The notes beneath the pieces were generated by a model that saw nothing but the letters and a program-made list of their open reading frames with translations, searched no databases and had not been told where the DNA came from. From contig NC_084924.1 of assembly GCF_958298935.1 (NCBI RefSeq), forward strand, positions 5,208,001 through 5,272,000: DNA of 64,000 nucleotides, written 5' to 3'. The position numbers and the translations under genes are program-made. This document shows positions 47,172 through 58,446 of the stretch, piece after piece. Position 1 is the stretch's first letter. Each line of letters opens with the position of its first letter. This stretch comes from Phragmites australis. Taxonomy: Eukaryota > Streptophyta > Magnoliopsida > Poales > Poaceae.

Positions 47172-49313
47172 CAAACATACCCATTATTCTACCAGGTTGT
47201 TGAAATCCATCGCTACTCCCCTTCGCAGCTTGTCACCCTCCTCGCATTTCTGCAAAAGAGACAAAAAAATCCAACCAATAGCACATTCAACAACTATGTT
47301 TAGGAAATTCACACCTCAGTTTCCCATTGTGGTTATCAACATCATACGAAATCTTTAAACAAATATACAATAGTATTAACAACAGTTAACAAGAAAATAG
47401 ATACATAATAATTAAATAGTCCTTATCTAAAATCGTAAGCGTTGCAGGCAGAAAAACTTTTGTCATGGTAGATCTACAATGAAAGCAAAGTACTTTTGTG
47501 GTCTCAATTCATCATTCACCGCCATTTATATACTGCATCACATTGATGGTCTCAATCGAAGCCAAGCAAAATATAAATTCATGTATTACACGAGGCTTAA
47601 GCGAGGTACTTTTTCAAAATATACTTGAAGCTCCATATATCTTACACTGCGAAAAATGAAACTGTATAATAAAACAGGAAGCAAGAACAACACTTAAGAT
47701 AGTAAACTGGTGTTTGCAATGAAGTCTTTATCCTACACAGAAAAATATCTACTATTTAAAGAAAAAAAGTTAATGTAATTTGTAATTGTAGTCCAGAATG
47801 TGAGGATGAACTAAAATAAAAAAAATGTGTATTGATAAGCCATTTATAATTAATTTCCAAAAAAAACTCAGTGATTATAAGAAAATAATTTTATGGAAAA
47901 CTCTAATATCAAAACAATAACATGAACTTTGGAACTTCCAATATCAAATTCCATAATCTATTTCATAACTTCTGATCATATATACATCAATTCAATTGAA
48001 TTACTTAAATGAATCGAATTTCATGAACAAATACATATACTTATCATGCTGGGTGGCGCGAACCAGTTTCTGTATAATTTTATAAATTATTTTGATCATT
48101 ATTAGTTGGAAGCAGAACAACCAATGACTAACTTTTCCCAAATTGACGCGTTTGAAAACGGTTCTTGGTGATATTCGATGATTTTATTGCACACCTCTTT
48201 GAACTTTTCTAGATTGGCTGCATACCCTGCGTTCTTTACAACTACTAATCTAGGACTCTCCTCAAGATGCCTGTAGAGTATTGCAATACAATTTAGCAAT
48301 AGATAGTGTGCTTGGTACATGAACCTGTCATTTAAGGACCAGAGAGTCAGAAGGGAAGCACCAAACTGATCTCTCCAATCTATGCGCCAGGCCACCAGTT
48401 CCATCGGGAAAACTTGATCCTGCTCCCCTCAAATGATCAGTGTTGGCTGCATACTTGAGCCAAGAACACCATCAATGATTGAGCAATCATATTGTTAATA
48501 GAGTTCCCCATTTGTTTGCCGGTATTTAATTTAATTACAAGGTTTTCGGAGTTGCCTGCGATGAGAAACTACCTGGCTTATCTTTGGAAGATCTGATAGC
48601 TTCCTACCATTGATCAGAGCATGCAAAAGCTCTCCCTTCTCCTGAATATGATCTTAGCCCATCACCTGATGCTGTCGTCAAGATGGAATCGTAACTATGC
48701 AATTAAGCAAAGGCAAAAGGAAAACAAAATTAACGAAGAGATTAACAAGAGAGGAGGTAGCTGACGTTGATGTAGTTCTCGAGGAAGCGGGAGGGCATGA
48801 TGGGCGGTGGCCGGATGAAGGAGAACTTCACGAGTCGCCGCACATCCTCTGGCTGCCTCCCCGACGCCAGTGATGGGGAACAGGCCGGTGGCGAGGTCTC
48901 TGTCCTCGATGCACATGCCTGTGGACACGCTCCACGGACTCTGTGTACATGGCCGCCATCAGGTACCCCATGAAGTAGCCGTAGCTAACGCTAACCACGA
49001 CGAACCGCCGCATGCCCATCATGTCCATGGGCGCCTTGATAGTCCTGGCCTGGAAGACCTCAGAGCGATCGAGGACTGTCAATGAGGAGGCGCCAAAGAA
49101 GAGGAATCTGAAACGAGAGAGAAGGGCACAGGGGGCCTGAATTACTCACCATGGCAGGCATCGACGAAGAGGGTGGCGACCTTGACGGTTGCGGTGGAGG
49201 AATTCCCGGTGGCGTAGGTCGAGAGGAGCGCACCGAGGCTGGCGGCATCGACAAGGAAGCCGAGGAGGAGTGGGTTAGCGGAGCAGGTGGCAGAGGCAGC
49301 CCTCCCCACACCC
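47172..49313 (-). pseudogene. Unidentified multi-exon gene or captured gene fragment, minus strand
   Basis: Exon-like blocks on the minus strand appear in this order. About 49,313-49,150 contains 'ANPLLLGFLVDAASLGALLS' and ends at gtgagt. 49,075 leftwards contains 'LDRSEVFQARTIKAPMDMMG' and 'SVSYGYFMGYLMAAM'; it then shifts frame into 'VRRLVKFSFIRPPPIMPSRF' and 'ENYINVSYL'. About 48,640-48,572 has 'EKGELLHALINGRKLSDLPK' and a gtagtt donor. About 48,424-48,102 has 'MELVAWRIDWRDQFGASLLT' and 'KFKEVCNKIIEYHQEP'. About 47,251-47,185 has 'KCEEGDKLRRGVAMDFNNLV' and a stop. I do not recognise the family. The frame change near 48,950 argues for a broken gene, unless an intron lies there. Confidence 0.35.
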
Positions 49314-50251
49314 GCTGCCTAAGGGGGAACTCGCCCAACCACCGTGGATCTGGCACCGCATCGCGTGTGACCATGGCTCGAGCTCACCCCGATGTGGATC
49401 TGGCGCCGCACAATGAGTGGGTTGGGAGTTGGGATGCTGGTGCATTGGGGTGAATGGGTTGGTGGTGACTGGCAAGGAAGGAGGAGGAGGAGGACGCGAG
49501 CAATGCGGGAGAATCAGGAGTGACGCGCACAGACTGGGAACGAAGGGGTGTTTCTGAAATGGAAGGGGAGCAGACGACGCACGATGCAGGCTGGCTAACG
49601 ATGCACAATCTGACAAAGAATCCGGGCGGGCGAAGGAAGATGTGTGGGAGGAGCAGGACAAAGAGCGAGGCGAGCGGACGATGGTGCGGGCGGATGAACG
49701 AATTCATTGGAGACTTTTTAAGTAGTAGAGATGTGAAGCTATAACCGGTCTGGCCCAGCGGCATAGGAAGTCTCAGCTCACCTGCTCAATGGAGATTTTC
49801 GTTAAGTATGGATGGAAGTTTAGCAATCGAATATATGATTGAGTTTTTTTTTCCTTATGTTTTTTGAGATTTATAGCATCTGTTTACCCAATTATATTTG
49901 CAAGTAAAACAATCTTTATAATAATTGACGGAATATTTTTATTCTCTTAATAAAAAAACACCCTTCATCTAAAAAAAAGCTCACCTGCTCACGGCAGCTG
50001 AGCAAGCCGTCGGTCGCGCTCCCTACTAATAATGGCTGCACCCGCCTCGTGCCCGTGACTCGTGAGTGCAGTGAAGTGCCCCATTTATGTTGCTATCGAA
50101 CGACGGAGGTTGTTGTTACCCTTCGCTTTCAGTGGTGGTATTTGCTCCCTCCGTGTGCATCAGGTGCCGACTTGTCGTGATCTGTTGGGCTTTAACTGAA
50201 CCTGTCTTGGTCATTCTTTGGTCACCACTGGACTGCACCACAATTTGTAAA
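49314..50251. other. Upstream flank and intergenic DNA
   Basis: 49,314-49,760 is GC-rich and could hold the 5' end of the minus-strand gene. Overlapping Pro/Ser-rich frames there have no motifs. The remainder is AT-rich without features. Confidence 0.35.
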
Positions 50252-51023
50252 GGTGTGTTTGGATGAAGTATAAGATTAGATGGAATAGAATTATTTCTGT
50301 TTTTTTGGATGAGTTAGTTTTCTATTTGATTAGAGTAATAGAATGAATCAGTTTTCTATGATGATTTTTTGATGAACATCCTAATTTATGCACAATCATA
50401 TTTATAAGAATTTTGACGATTTTGTGCATGTTTGAATTTAAATTGAATTAAAAAGAGAATATCACATGAAATGATAAAAACATAGAGAGAGAGCGCGCAT
50501 TGCAAAGGAACTTATTTTTTTTAACCAAATAACCTAGGGTTGAAAATAATTTTATAAATTATTACGCCACATGAGAATTATGAGAGAAATATTATTGAAT
50601 TTTCTTAGATTTTTGGAAATTTCTTTAGAGCCTTAAAAATTGCTAGAATTTCTAGGAGTAGTCCTCTTTAGAGATTTTTATTTTAAAATCTACAAGGGAT
50701 ATTGAGCTAAACCTTTTAAAATGGATTCATCATGAATTATAGAACATATAGAAAAAGTTTCATCCTTTTTGGACCAGGATAACCCCACTGTCCAAATAGA
50801 GGCAATGAAAATTTGGAAGCGAAATATACTGTTCATCTGACCTCACTAGTCATAGGATAGGGGTGAGGAGTCACGGACGAGCGAACGGCCTCGTCCGGCT
50901 TTTTTCTAGGATAGACGATCCAGCATCTGAACGAATATTTTGTGAAGGTGAATGATCCCATTCACCATGAGTCCTCAATGTGTGATGATCCCATCCACCC
51001 TTATACAACGAACTAAACACACC
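50252..51023. mobile_element. MITE-like element with GGTGTGTTTGG-type ends
   Basis: The left end GGTGTGTTTGGATGAAGTAT (50,252) and the complement of the right end, GGTGTGTTTAGTTCGTTGTA (51,023), agree over the first nine bases and more loosely beyond. The flanks are gtaaa and ctaaa. The interior (772 bp) is AT-rich and non-coding. Ends of this kind are frequent in grass non-autonomous DNA transposons. The superfamily is not decided. Confidence 0.4.
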
Positions 51024-51237
51024 CTAAACAATTGAGGGTTCGAATTGTGGCAACACGCCATTTTGTACCTGTTATGTGAATTCCAGGTTTATATAATTCA
51101 GTCATTGGAAGAGCTTTGAAGCATTACTCCGACAAGTAGGAACCACTAGACTCGAAAGGGTTTATGCTATCAGACTTTGAGAGATTTCAGAATTTAATAC
51201 TCAATTCGCGTGCCTCTCCTGATTTAACACCCAATTC
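51024..51237. other. Short flank with a 21-bp imperfect direct repeat
   Basis: 'atttaatactcaattcgcg' (about 51,192) and 'atttaacacccaattcgca' (about 51,223) repeat just outside the retrotransposon. Confidence 0.4.
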
Positions 51238-51242
51238 GCATG

Positions 51243-52258
51243 TGTCGGAGAGTGAACTCCTGTCGCAGGGATCCCGAGAGACCCCTCTTTAGAGATTCGG
51301 CCGGAGGGATGATCCTAGAAAAGCTTGTACGGAAAAAAAAGCGGGAACGGAAGTAAATGCGCTGGCTTGCGGGTACACCGGGTTTTTGAACAGGTTCGGG
51401 CCGCGCGGGGGCGTAACACCCTACTCCTGTATGAGTGTTATATCTATCCTTGAAGGGGATCCTTCAAGGATATATCTGGTTCTCCAAGGAGAGCTGTTTA
51501 CAAAGAGCTGGAGGCTCTTATGTTCTAGCTAGCTGGTCTCTTGATCGTCTTGCGATCGGGGGCTATTGTTTTCTTGTTCTTCGACTGACTCTCTTCTTCT
51601 CCTTTTTTCTCTCCTCTTTTCGGTGTCCTCCATCCTTTCCTTTTATAGATGCGCCGACCTCGACATATCCTGAATGGGAAAGAGGGGACGCGAATGCCCA
51701 GGTGCCACGGAGAAAGGCGTAATCATTTCATTTTGGCGAAGTGACAGGGGCGGTGGAGGAAGGCGGCGTGCATTCGACCACCAGCCGCTGCGGAAGCTTC
51801 GGGGTGCTCTGAAAAGGGCCCACCGGACAGCCTCAGAGGTGCCCGGTGCGCCCACCCTGTCTTGTTCTCCTGCCAGGGCAGGGTGGCAGGCCGAGCGCTT
51901 CGATTCTGGCGACGTTATCCCGAGGCGCGCAGGCGAAAACGGGACGGGACCCGTGCATTTAATGGACCCACGCCCCCCTGCCATTGCATGGCAGGGTCTG
52001 ACACTGGGGCGTGGGCAGCCGAGAATGTCAGGATGTCAGAATGTCAGGCCACGCGCGCCTATTAAATGCGGCATCGGGCCCTTGACTGGATGACACCCTG
52101 ACGACGGGGCCCTTCAAGTCTTTGAACGAGCTTGCGCGAACCTTCGGGGGACCGAGTCCTCGGACTCTGTTTCTACCTATCTTGCAGGGTGGTGATATGT
52201 GGTGGACGGCCGGTCTGGCCTCGGGACTTAGGGACCCCTGGTTCTAAATACACCGACA
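51243..52258 (-). repeat. Left LTR (3' LTR in element sense), 1,016 bp, array lost
   Basis: From TGTCGGAGAGTGAACTCCTG to 'ctaaatacaccgaca'. Identical to the right LTR apart from about three substitutions (near 51,306, 51,333 and 51,616) and lack of 476 bp: six 73-bp units plus 38 bp. The junction is 'gagtcctcgg|actctgtttc' at about 52,163. Confidence 0.9.
51639..51647 (-). promoter_or_regulatory. TATA box in the left LTR (minus strand)
   Basis: The plus strand reads ccttttata; the minus strand gives TATAAAAGG, the same box as in the right LTR and in the solo LTR at 6,562. Confidence 0.55.
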
Positions 52259-52272
52259 GTAGCCCCCGGGCC
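52259..52272 (-). promoter_or_regulatory. Polypurine-tract candidate
   Basis: On the minus strand the bases next to the LTR read CGGGCCCGGGGGCTAC and then TGTCGG. It is G-rich rather than purely purine, so this is a candidate only. It is supported by the primer-binding-site-like sequence at the other end. Confidence 0.35.
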
Positions 52273-52613
52273 CGCTGGCAGTCGATGGGACGGAGACTGC
52301 GAATGGGCCCTTCGTCGCGACCGAGGCCAAGGCTGGCCGGATGCCATGTGGCAAGCTTTCGAGAGGTGGCCCCTGCGGATTTTAGACCTCAAGTATGCCC
52401 CAACGGGAAAATGAGTGGTCGCGTGTCCATACAACTTCCGAGGGGCACGATAATCATACGGGCGGCCCGCGCGGTCGCCGCGCAGATCGAGGAAAATACG
52501 CCTGGCAACCGCTGACATCGCGCGATCGGCGGGAGATTCGCCTGACAGTTGCGTCGACCGAGGCGACGCTTCGCCGAGCGAACCGTCCGGGGCGGCAGTT
52601 TTTGAATTTTGAG

Positions 52614-52623
52614 ATATAAAAGG
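52614..52623 (+). promoter_or_regulatory. TATA box of the internal antisense gene
   Basis: ATATAAAAGG lies in 'ttgagatataaaaggggga', in the element interior about 355 bp from the LTR edge. A CT-rich leader follows. From about 30 bp downstream the first ATG is 52,780, the proposed start. This suggests the gene is driven by its own promoter rather than by the LTR. Confidence 0.65.
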
Positions 52624-52779
52624 GGGAATGGATCGGTCCGTTCCCCTTTTTCACGCTCTCTCGCACCCGTGCTCCTGCTTCCTTTGCGCTTCGAAGCCCC
52701 TAGGAAATTCCCAGGCGACCGGAGCGTTCTTCCTTCTCTCTCTCTTCACCACCAAAAAAACGCCTTCCACTCCGCTGAG

Positions 52780-55700
52780 ATGACGAGGGTTGGAGGAGGA
52801 CGCCGGGATAGGACTCCGGACAGCATCTTGCCGGAATCACGCCTGAGGAATGAGGAGGCGGCGGATAAAATCAAGAAGCTGCTGGTGCCGGAAGGTCAGG
52901 AGGGTGCTGTGGTGGTGAGGCCGGCGACTCTGACGCCGACGACGACCGTTCCTGGACGAACCGTCCTCTTCACCTCCTTCGTGGCGGCGGGGCTAGTGCC
53001 GCCGTTCTCCGCCTTCTTCCTGCAAGTGCTGGAGACGTACGGCATCCAAATGGCGCACCTAAGCCCCAATTCCGTCGTGGCATTGGCGGTCTTCGCACAT
53101 CTCTGCGAAATGTTCGTGGGGGTGATGCCGTCGGCGACGCTGCTTCGCCACTTCTTCGTCCTTCGGCCGGTGGGGAAGAAGAGGGGGCACTCCACGGCGG
53201 ACGTCGCGGGGTGCTGCAACCTTCGGCTCCGGGAAGGCCTGGGGGACCATTATATTCCCCAGGTGGTGCGCAGCAAGTGGGAGGAATGGCGACGGGACTG
53301 GTTCTTCGTCGACATCGACCCCCACGAGCGGCTCGAGTTGCCAGAGAAGGCGGCGGAACCTCGGCGATCGACGTGGGAGGCGCCGCCGCCAGAAGATGCG
53401 AGGCTAAAGCCGGTGCTGGAGCGCATCTTGGAGCTGCGCGAGTCCGGGCTGACCTCTGTTATGGTGGTCGTGGACTTCCTGCGTCGACGACTGGCGCCCT
53501 TGCGGGAGCGGGCCCGACCAAGCTGGTTCTATACCGGGCCGGAGGACATCACTAGGACCCAGATCGGCGCGAGTTGGGATCTGGGGCAGGCGGAGCTGCG
53601 AGGGATGACCCGAGTGATCACCGGGTCGGAGGACATGAGCCGGGTGGAGCTCCCGTGGCCGGAGATGGCGCTCTGCGCCCATCCCGACCGGGTGGCTATC
53701 ATGAGGCGGCTGCCGGAGTTTGACGCCCAAGGGCCCGTGGACCGGCCAAGAAGCCGGAGTCCCGAGGCCTCTGAACTCCCCGGGCTGGAAGAACTCCTGG
53801 GTGAGGAGGTTGTTGGCAGCTCGGCGCAGGCTGGCGACGGGGCCGCCACAAGCAGTAGCCGCCGCGCCAGAGAAGAGGGCGCCCCTGAAGCTGCTGAAGA
53901 GTTGACGCCGGGAGACCGGGGAAAACGACCCCGGGCCTTGATCCTGCTGCCGGAGTCTCCGCCGTCGCCGACGGCAGCGGCGGCGTTTCCGGTGCTGGAG
54001 CCGCGCCTGGTGCGGATGGGGCCCGCGCCGACGCCTGCGACCTGCGCGGCGGAGACCGAGACTCGTGCGGTGGCACCCGAGGCCCGCGCAGTGGCCCAGC
54101 CGAGCCCTCAGCGGAAGAGGCGGCGGGAGGGGTCCGGACCGACGGCACCGGACCCGGACATTAGGCTCCCAGCGGCCAAATGGCGGTATCGGTGAGTCAT
54201 TTTTCTTGCTTTTCCATGGGTCCTTTCGGCCCGAACTAAGTTTTGACAACTTTTACTTGTCTCCCGTAGGCCGGCCGCAGGCGTTGCGGCGACGGAGAGG
54301 GAGCAGACGCCAAGGCCAGAGCCGAACCTGCCCGCTGCGCCAGCGGAGGTCAGTGTAGGAACGGCGGAGGCGCCAATCGACGTGGCGGCCATAGGGAGAG
54401 AGGCGGTGGCGGCGACTACCGGAAGGGCGCCGGCGGAGCCTACCCCGGGCGCGGAGAGCCCGGGGCGGAGAACGGTGGAGGCGGATGCCTCGCCGGGGCC
54501 GGTGGGCAAGGCGGCTGATGCGGGAACGCAGCTGCCGCCCGAGGCCTTGGCTCCGGAGGAGCCTACCCCGGGCAGGCAGAGCCCGGGGCGGATGGCGGCA
54601 CAGGGCCCTGTGGAGAGCTCGGCCCCCCTGGAGGCATCCGGCGGAGAAGCCTGGGACCCACCGGCGCTCGCAGTGCCTGGCCGGCCTGCCGATCCCCTCT
54701 TGGCCGCCATTGAAGGCGTCCGAGCCGCAGTCGGGCAGTTGGGCGCGGCGGTGGAGGCCAAGGAGGGGGAGCTCGAGGCCGAGCACGCCCGCCTGGTACT
54801 GGAGAAGGCGCAGCTGGCGGGCGCCCGAGAGGAGGCCCGTGCGGCAGCCGCGCGGGAGCAGAAGCTCCTGGAGGACATCCGTGCGGAAGCCGCGCGGGAA
54901 CGAGAAGGCCTGAGGACCGCGCGGGCAGAGGCCGCGCGGGAACGAGAAGACGCCGCCCGCCTGGCTGAGGCGTCGAGGCAGCAGGCTGCCGAGGCCCTTG
55001 CCAGGATGGGGCAGGCGCAGGTGAGGGAGGCGGCAGTCACGGCCCGGGAACGGCTTGCAGAGGAGCGGCAGGCCGAGCTGGCCCGCCGAGAGGGCGCGGT
55101 CGAGACGACGCGCGCCGACCTCCAGCGCTGGGAAGACGACCTCCAGAAGATCAGAGGAGAAGTCAAGCGCTGGGAAGAGGACGTCTCCATCCGGGAAGTG
55201 GATAACGAGCTATTAGCGTCTGATCTCGGAGCCCGGGAGGATTCGGTGGTCCAGCAGGAGGAGGTGCTGGCCCGGCGGGAGAATGAGCTGAGTCGCCGGG
55301 AAGGCGAACTGAATCGCCGAGAGGGCGAGCTGAGTCGCCGGGAGGGCGAAGCCGCTGCCGCGGCGGCCACCGCGGCTACCAGGGCGGAAGAAAATGCGAA
55401 TCACGAGGCGGAACTGACCGCCCGTGAACAAGCCCTGTCCGAGGTGGTGGCTAAGGCGAAGCTGGATGCCGTCCCCGCCGCAGCTGGCGGTTCTTCCGGT
55501 CCGGCCGAGGACCAGGGACTCGAGGCACAGCTGCGGGCCGCCAGGGAGAAGCTCGAGGCAGCCTTTGTTTCGCGGGTCAACCTCGTGCAGATGCTGGAGG
55601 ATATACTCCGGCGGATGCGACGGGCCATGGAGAAAGGTGGTCTTGGGCGGCTTGTCGGCGACACGAAGGGCGACGGCCCCGCACGACAAGTGTTGGAGCT

Positions 55701-56004
55701 GCAGCAGGTCTGCGAGCGCCTCGAGACCCTGCCCTGGGCAGTTCAGGAACTTGCCGCCCGGGAGGGACGTGGCTTGGCCCAAGCCGTGGCCGAGCATGTC
55801 CTGGCCTGCTACCGAAGCAGGGACCCGGACTTCCCATTGGAGCCGGCGCGGGAGGGAGTGGTCGAGGCTGAGGAGGAGGTCGCCCGAGCAGCGGTTAGGA
55901 GTACCGCCTCTGCGGTGGCGGCCGGCTTCAGGCGAGAGGTGCCGCCACCGCCAGCCCCCGGGGACGACTCAGAGGACTCAGCCGACGCCTCTGCCGCTGA
56001 CTAG
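52780..56004 (+). CDS. Retrotransposon-borne protein with a 'putative gypsy-type transposon' (PF04195-like) domain and long coiled coil
   Basis: Exons are 52,780-54,191 and 54,270-56,004. The 78-bp intron (gtgagt..cccgtag) is phase-correct and restores frame past a TGA, giving 1,048 aa. Residues about 60-230 resemble the PF04195 family found in grass retroelements: 'LVPPFSAFFLQVLETYGIQM', 'HLSPNSVVALAVFAHLCEMF', then 'RHFFVLRP' and 'WEEWRRDWFFVDID'. Residues about 370-610 are Pro/Ala/Glu-rich and low complexity. About 625-880 form an Ala/Arg/Glu-rich coiled coil with heptads 'RRENELSRREGELNRREGE'. A second helical piece has 'VNLVQMLEDILRRMRRAMEK'. The end is acidic ('DDSEDSADASAAD'). No reverse transcriptase, integrase or zinc-knuckle motif is present. 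Function is unknown; a structural or regulatory role in the element's cycle is speculation. It is antisense to the element's inferred genomic RNA, which would let the intron survive retrotransposition. The frame is uninterrupted. Confidence 0.85.
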
Positions 56005-58021
56005 GCCTTCGGCGCCCTTTTTTCTTTTGTTGTAGATGCAGGAGTGAATATTAGGAGTGAACCCTTAGAAAAATGCTTTGTCTATGTCTTGTGAATATAA
56101 TGGCAGCTTTTCCTTGGGCTCGCAACTCCAATTTCTCTGTATGCTTGATGTTTCCTCTGGCGCTCCGCCTGGAAGTCCCGAGGAGTACTCAGTCGGGCCG
56201 CTCCCGACCTTCCCATCCCCGAGAAATGAAGTTGTTCTGGTTGCTGGCGTTGGCGCAGCCAGCCTTCAAGCTCTCGCGAGTCCGTACTGCCTAATTTAAG
56301 AAACAAAGACACAGACTCCCTTGCTCGGGAGATGGAACGGCCCTGCCCGGAACACGCCGTGCCCAGCGGACACCTTTTCACTTTGCGACCACTCAGCCGG
56401 TAGAAGGGAGACGCGTGTGAGCGAGAATGTGACCAAGAGTCCTCGCGGTCCGGTGGTGCCCGGGCTCAAAAAGGGCCGGACCGAGCACTGACAGCCTGCC
56501 CCCAAGGCCTGAGCTCCGGACTACTCGAGCAGCTCGAGTGATAGGATTACCCAGGGCACCTGAGGACCCGGTAGTGCTCGGGGTCCTTAAGAGCGGACCG
56601 AACACCACGACCACCACGAAGGGCTTCGGTCAGACGTTACCGCACGCACGGTACTCCTTTCTACGAGCCGCTCTGTCGTTCTGGAAAAAAGCCGACACGC
56701 GGCAGGGTTTTTGCGTGCCAAGAGACCACCTCACCGAGCAGATTAAAGCGCAAGAGCCCCCGAGAATGACTCGGGAACATAAATTTACTGAAAGCAGACT
56801 TGTCTGAACATAACCACTCACCGGACAGCCGTCGGCCTTCCGGCCAGCCGACCCAGAAGGGGTTGATTCCGAGCTCGGGGGCCCGGGGACTTGATCCTTT
56901 CAACGGAGCGCCCGAGCGCCCAGAGTCATACGAGGCTCCTAGGGTCGGGTGATCTCGACCACCCAAGCCTAGGCGGTAGGACCACCCGAAGACCCTTGGG
57001 GCCGACCAGAGACCGGGGCATTGAAGCCCTCGCGGCCGAACTGCTTGTGATTGCCGACCTGTGACTTAAGAGAGAGAATATAGAATTTCTTTGTCTGGTG
57101 CGCTCTGTTAGTGCGGTACTTGCCATAGACTGCTCTCGTTTTTTCGACCCGAGACCTCTCGAATACCCGAACCGGCAGACAAAGGCGGACAGAGGCATAA
57201 CCTAGAGGTCCTATGGTTCGGTGGCGCCCGGGTATGACAGGCCAGACCGAGCACCGACAGCCCGCTCCGAGGGCCTGAGCTCCGGCCTACTCGAGCAGCT
57301 CGAGTGATGGGATTACTCAGAGCGCCCCGAAACTCGGTTAGTGCCCGGGAGCCCGTCACGACACCGAACACCACAGCCTACCATGTCGGACGTAAGTCAG
57401 CGGCGACTGCTCGCATGTATACCGATTGGGATTCTTTTGTCAACGGGAAAAAATGAGAGAGCGAACTTTTTCTCGCACAACCGAGCACCTCACCAGACAG
57501 ATTAAACATAGGGAATCCAGAGATATAATTTTGACATAGTGATTGCTTATTAAAATACTGAATGTACGATATTTACAAGGTTGCGTGACAGCAATTTACC
57601 ACACGGGGCGAAGCCTCCAGACTGCTCGGGCGGGGAGAAGCCCCCGGCCTTATCAACCTGAACCGCGAGCTTGACCGTCTACGGGTAGAAGCGTCGAAGA
57701 TGCTCGATGTTCCACGGATTCGGGAGTGGCTGCCCTTCCTCCGTAGTCAACCTGAAAGAACCTGCCCGGGGTAGGGTCTCGAGGTGATCCAGAGGCGGAC
57801 CTAGCGGCCGGGGCCCCGACCATCTGCTGGGGGTCGGAGAGTACGCCGGCAGCGGCGGCGCTGATGGGCCCAGCGCCCTGATCCCCTTGGGCGGGAAAAA
57901 ACCTCTTGGTCGTGGGGCGGCGTTCCGTTACTGGAAGTGGAGCCGGAACGCTGGAGACGGTGCCCACCGGCCATCTTTTCCTGTGGAGAAAAAAGGGAAA
58001 CAAACAATCTAGGGATATTCC
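56005..58021. other. Non-coding interior of the retrotransposon with long imperfect repeats
   Basis: About 2 kb with no convincing frame on either strand; the minus-strand frame at 57,653-58,003 has no gag motif. Blocks of about 170 bp at about 56,449-56,620 and 57,213-57,378 are similar, and so are their flanks ('cctcaccgagcagattaaa' about 56,730; 'cctcaccagacagattaaa' about 57,490), giving a period near 760 bp. Each block holds the perfect inverted repeat actcgag-cag-ctcgagt (56,523-56,539 and 57,289-57,305). In sense orientation this region would be where a leader and gag are expected. Confidence 0.55.
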
Positions 58022-58039
58022 CCCCTACCTGGCGCGCCA
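58022..58039 (-). promoter_or_regulatory. Primer binding site candidate
   Basis: The minus strand reads TGGCGCGCCAGGTAGGGG, beginning two bases inside the right LTR. The TGG start (complement of a tRNA CCA end) and this very word next to TGTCGG-type LTRs are typical of grass gypsy elements. The tRNA species is not assigned. Confidence 0.6.
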
Positions 58040-58437
58040 GCTGTCGGAGAGTGAACTCCTGTCGCAGGGATCCCGAGAGACCCCTCTTTAGAGATTCGGC
58101 CGGGGGGATGATCCTAGAAAAGCTTGTACGAAAAAAAAAGCGGGAACGGAAGTAAATGCGCTGGCTTGCGGGTACACCGGGTTTTTGAACAGGTTCGGGC
58201 CGCGCGGGGGCGTAACACCCTACTCCTGTATGAGTGTTATATCTATCCTTGAAGGGGATCCTTCAAGGATATATCTGGTTCTCCAAGGAGAGCTGTTTAC
58301 AAAGAGCTGGAGGCTCTTATGTTCTAGCTAGCTGGTCTCTTGATCGTCTTGCGATCGGGGGCTATTGTTTTCTTGTTCTTCGACTGACTCTCTTCTTCTC
58401 CTTTTTTCTCTCCTATTTTCGGTGTCCTCCATCCTTT

Positions 58438-58446
58438 CCTTTTATA
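58438..58446 (-). promoter_or_regulatory. TATA box of the right LTR
   Basis: The minus strand reads TATAAAAGG followed by 'aaaggatgg'. It lies about 1.09 kb from the LTR's own 5' end and just downstream (in sense) of the repeat array. Confidence 0.6.

Noticed and set aside
52609..52779. Upstream extension of the retrotransposon gene to 52,609
   Set aside because: It would need a TTG start and would place the start inside the TATA box; the ATG at 52,780 follows the TATA box and leader.
53404..55797. Minus-strand frames of 281, 420 and 194 codons opposite the plus-strand gene
   Set aside because: Ser/Arg/Pro-rich mirror frames of a GC-rich gene. They have no motifs, and the plus strand has the domain, intron and promoter.
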